Assembly: GCF_900113525.1 (NCBI RefSeq)
Contig: NZ_FOPP01000009.1
Coordinates: 174,351 to 238,350 of the forward strand
DNA: 64,000 bases
DNA from: Pedobacter insulae
GTDB taxonomy: Bacteria; Bacteroidota; Bacteroidia; Sphingobacteriales; Sphingobacteriaceae
Reading direction: 5' to 3'
Shown: piece by piece, positions 61,554 to 64,000 of the stretch
Position numbering within the stretch: position 1 is the stretch's first letter
How the letters are laid out: every line of letters starts with the position of its first letter
Made by a program: the position numbers and the translations under genes
The notes under the pieces: model-generated
Told to the model about the DNA's origin: nothing
Databases searched by the model: none
What the model saw: only the letters and a program-made list of their open reading frames with translations

Positions 61554-63098
61554 ATGCCCAACAAGCCCATCAGAATGAATAAACTAAGACAGATTATCCG
61601 TTTGTACTGTCAGGGTACAGGTACCAAACGGATCCATGGAATGCTAGGCAATTCCAGAAACACGATCAAGAAGTACATCCGCGTTTGGCACAGCCTTGGC
61701 ATAACTTATGAAGAATTCAGTGCCAAGAGCGATGGCGAACTTTCGGTACTTTTCGCCACACCAGTTGCCCGGATATCGAACAGGCCAAGGATGCACCAGC
61801 TACATGCCCTTTTGCCCGATATATGCAAGAAACTGAAGAAAAAGGGAGTTACCCGTGAGCAGTTGCATGCCGATTACATTGAAAAGTACCCCGACGGCTA
61901 TGGACGTTCCCACTTCAATAATGCCATTTTTTCCTATCTACAGCTCACAAAGCCCGTGATGCATATCGAGCACAAGGCCGGTGATAAGGTCTATATCGAT
62001 TTTGCGGGCACCAAGTTCAAGATTACGGGCTTAGATGGCATCCAACAGGATGCAGAGGTTTTTGTCGCCATTCTGGGATGCAGCCAGCTTACCTATGTCG
62101 AAGCTGTGGCGAGCCAGCGCAAGGAAGATCTTATCAAGGCCTGCGAGCATGCACTATTGTACTTTGGCGGTGTACCGCAGGCCATTGTTCCAGATAACCT
62201 TCGCTCGGCGGTCACCAGGGGAAGTAGGTACGAAGCGGTACTAAATGATGAATTCTCTGCATTTGCAGAGCATTACAGCGTTGCCGTCGTTCCAGCACGT
62301 GCCTATAAGCCACGCGATAAATCGCTTGTTGAGGGCGCTGTTAAGCTGATCTATCGGAGCATCTATGCCAAACTTGAGGGTCGGGTTTTCGGTGATCTGG
62401 GGATGCTGAATGCAGCGATCCGCCCAGCTCTTGAGATCCATAACAACAAACCCTTCTCTGGAAGGAACTACTCCAGACGTGAGCAGTTCGAGGAGATCGA
62501 AAGGGAGGCACTTGGTCCGCTCAATCCGTTAAGTTACGAAGTTCACAAACAGGTAATGGCTACGGTGATGAGAAAGGGGTATGTCCGTTTGGGCGAAGAT
62601 ACCCATTACTACAGCGTACCCTATGGATATATCGGCAAGAAGGTAAAACTATTGTATACCTCCACGCTGGTGAAGATCTATTACCACTATACCATGATTG
62701 CCCTGCACACACGGGTCAGAACCCGTTACCACTATACCACCAATGAAGAGCATCTTGCCCCACAGCACCGCTTCCAGTCCGAGTGGACACCGGAAAGGTT
62801 CATCCAACAGGCAGAGGCGGTGCATGAAGATGTGGCCCGTTACATATCAAAGGTACTCGAGCATAAGAAATATCCAGAACAGGCCTATAAGTCATGCTCG
62901 GGTATCCTGAACTTTTCCAGGCGTGTTGGACCAGAACGGCTTACCGATGCCTGTAGATGGGCCGATAGCTTGGGCCAGTACAATTATCCCATTATCGAAG
63001 AAATCCTCAAAAAACGGCTGGACCAGCTCCGTCCAGAGGAAGAACCTACAGAAATACCATCACATAAAAACATAAGAGGTAAAGAATATTATCAATAA
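61554..63098 (+). CDS. istA: IS21-family transposase IstA
   Basis: DDE transposase. The start is placed at ATG 61554 (MPNKPIRMNKLRQIIRLYCQ), giving 514 residues; an upstream TTG at 61527 is less likely. The N-terminal helix-turn-helix is GTGTKRIHGMLGNSRNTIKK. The catalytic core includes KVYIDFAGTKFKI, CSQLTYVEAVASQRKEDLIK, VPDNLRSAVTRGS and the Glu in DKSLVEGAVKLIYRSIYA. The C-terminal half has the family HYYSVPYGYIGKKVKLLY. It lies 19 bases before istB. Both genes are intact, so the element may be active. Confidence 0.94.
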   Translation: MPNKPIRMNKLRQIIRLYCQGTGTKRIHGMLGNSRNTIKKYIRVWHSLGITYEEFSAKSDGELSVLFATPVARISNRPRMHQLHALLPDICKKLKKKGVTREQLHADYIEKYPDGYGRSHFNNAIFSYLQLTKPVMHIEHKAGDKVYIDFAGTKFKITGLDGIQQDAEVFVAILGCSQLTYVEAVASQRKEDLIKACEHALLYFGGVPQAIVPDNLRSAVTRGSRYEAVLNDEFSAFAEHYSVAVVPARAYKPRDKSLVEGAVKLIYRSIYAKLEGRVFGDLGMLNAAIRPALEIHNNKPFSGRNYSRREQFEEIEREALGPLNPLSYEVHKQVMATVMRKGYVRLGEDTHYYSVPYGYIGKKVKLLYTSTLVKIYYHYTMIALHTRVRTRYHYTTNEEHLAPQHRFQSEWTPERFIQQAEAVHEDVARYISKVLEHKKYPEQAYKSCSGILNFSRRVGPERLTDACRWADSLGQYNYPIIEEILKKRLDQLRPEEEPTEIPSHKNIRGKEYYQ

Positions 63099-63117
63099 AT
63101 CAAAAAACAGAAACAAG

Positions 63118-63864
63118 ATGAACAATGAAACCCTAGATAAGCTACGCCAGCTCCGTCTGTACGGCATGTACGATGCCTTTAAAACCAACCTTGAAACCTC
63201 GGTGAAAGAAACCCTTACCGCCGACCAGTTCATTTCCCTACTGGTGGCCAGTGAGTGGGACGACAGACGGAACCGATCGGTGGAACGTTCCATAAGATTG
63301 GCCGGATTCCGTTACAAGGCCTCCCTGGAACAGGTCGATTATTCCATAGAAAGAGGTCTTGACAAGAACCAGGTACACCGCCTTGCCGCCCTTGACTTCG
63401 TTAAGGAACATAAAGATCTTTTCATTACAGGCTCAACGGGAACAGGGAAAAGCTATCTGGCAACGGCACTAGGATACCAGGCCTGCCAGAACGGCTACAA
63501 GGTGATGTATGTAAATACAGCCAAGCTAATGGGCCAGTTGAAACTGGCCAAGGCAAAGGGTACTATTCTTGCCGAACTCAAGCGAATTGAACGTGTAGAC
63601 CTGCTGATCCTAGATGATTTCGGGCTACAGCCCTTTGATCCACAATCAAGGATTGCGCTGCTAGATATCATAGAGGATCGGCACCAGAAACGGTCTACGG
63701 TGGTCACTTCACAGATTCCGGTAAAGGAATGGTACGATATCATCGGTGAGAAGACCATAGCCGATGCAGTGCTGGACAGGATCGTTCACCATTCGTTAAG
63801 GGTAGAACTTTTTGGTGAATCATTAAGAAGGAGAAACTCTAAAACAGAAAATGTATTTTTGTAG
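63118..63864 (+). CDS. istB: IS21-family helper ATPase IstB
   Basis: AAA+ ATPase that assembles on target DNA and activates IstA. The 248-residue protein has Walker A in TGSTGTGKSYLATALGY, Walker B in DLLILDDFGLQP and the sensor segment STVVTSQIPVKEWYDII. The N-terminal DNA-binding domain begins LDKLRQLRLYGMYDAFKTNL, the typical IstB start. It is complete and followed by the right end of the element. Confidence 0.94.
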   Translation: MNNETLDKLRQLRLYGMYDAFKTNLETSVKETLTADQFISLLVASEWDDRRNRSVERSIRLAGFRYKASLEQVDYSIERGLDKNQVHRLAALDFVKEHKDLFITGSTGTGKSYLATALGYQACQNGYKVMYVNTAKLMGQLKLAKAKGTILAELKRIERVDLLILDDFGLQPFDPQSRIALLDIIEDRHQKRSTVVTSQIPVKEWYDIIGEKTIADAVLDRIVHHSLRVELFGESLRRRNSKTENVFL

Positions 63865-64000
63865 AAACAATGTTATTAACCGGACTTGGTAATCTATAAA
63901 CCTGAACGGTTCTGCATAACAACTTTTGTTCTTTTCTAACATCAACTCTGGGGGTCAATTTGAAATTGGCGAAAGGGGGTCAAATTTATTGGTATTTCCA

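Larger units (their letters stand above)
61366..63982 (+). mobile_element. Complete IS21-family insertion sequence
   Basis: About 2.6 kb with istA and istB. The left end has TGACCCC repeats at 61366, 61390, 61436 and 61460 (pairs 24 bases apart). The right end has the inverted GGGGGTCA at 63950 and 63975 (25 apart). These are the tandem transposase-binding sites of IS21-type ends. Outer boundaries are taken at the outermost TG and CA; a target duplication could not be recognised in the AT-rich flanks. The element lies 87 bases downstream of tRNA-Asn. Confidence 0.85.

Overview
The window looks like chromosome from a Bacteroidota bacterium of the Sphingobacteriaceae, most likely Pedobacter or a close relative. 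The basis is low GC, -7 promoter boxes of the TAnnTTTG type, DUF6266, head-GIN, DUF2490 and DUF6265 proteins, a fadB-like enzyme with the dehydrogenase domain ahead of the hydratase domain, and cry-DASH and class I photolyase genes close together. No species can be named from sequence alone.

Layout. 1-2.9 kb: 3' part of a long-chain acyl-CoA ligase and a lipoprotein gamma-glutamyltransferase. 2.9-8.3 kb: a minus-strand operon headed by a large HExxH lipoprotein, followed by six tandem paralogues of a small secreted protein plus one unrelated small secreted protein. 8.4-12.4 kb: sucB-sucA. 12.5-14.9 kb: cry-DASH and a TIGR01777 epimerase. 14.9-25.1 kb: an accessory island holding an Abi_2/AbiF HEPN gene with a hairpin beside it, an orphan HipB/Y4mF-like regulator, a truncated HNH-type gene abutting a 400-bp IS21-derived element, an AbiEi/AbiEii pair, a divergent XRE/HEPN pair separated by a 145-nt nested palindrome, and a phage-like cassette (helix-turn-helix protein, two DUF6266 proteins, holin-like protein, CHAP endolysin-like protein, u-spanin-like lipoprotein). 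25.1-26.4 kb: class I photolyase. The island therefore seems to split a light/photoprotection cluster. 26.4-34.1 kb: two FKBP lipoproteins and a MarR-fadB-fadA-acyl-CoA dehydrogenase beta-oxidation cluster. 34-41.3 kb: DUF885, DUF2490, head-GIN, M1 peptidase and CocE/NonD hydrolase, all exported. 41.4-45.2 kb: lpd, a beta-lactamase-fold lipoprotein and an MFS transporter. 45.2-51.8 kb: TetR-TolC-adaptor-RND efflux operon. 52-61 kb: TMEM175-like channel, murB, ECF sigma factor, lycopene cyclase, cytochrome b5 protein, DUF6265, AraC, a TldD/PmbA pair and a PfkB kinase. 61.2-64 kb: tRNA-Asn and a complete IS21-family element.

Genes that work together: sucA, sucB and the distant lpd supply the three subunits of 2-oxoglutarate dehydrogenase. 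The acyl-CoA ligase, acyl-CoA dehydrogenase, FadB-like enzyme and thiolase cover fatty acid activation and beta-oxidation. TetR, TolC, adaptor and RND pump form one efflux system. TldD and PmbA form one heteromeric protease. The island is the part most likely to hold undescribed biology: several toxin-like genes lie next to strongly structured DNA or RNA, and a lysis-type gene set occurs without any phage structural genes.

Two families of dispersed repeats punctuate the intergenic regions: a REP-like family with the core GTCATTGCGAGG, and a hairpin family with arms CGACTTCGTAAGTCGGC. All coordinates were read by eye; homology calls rest on recognised motifs and not on database searches.
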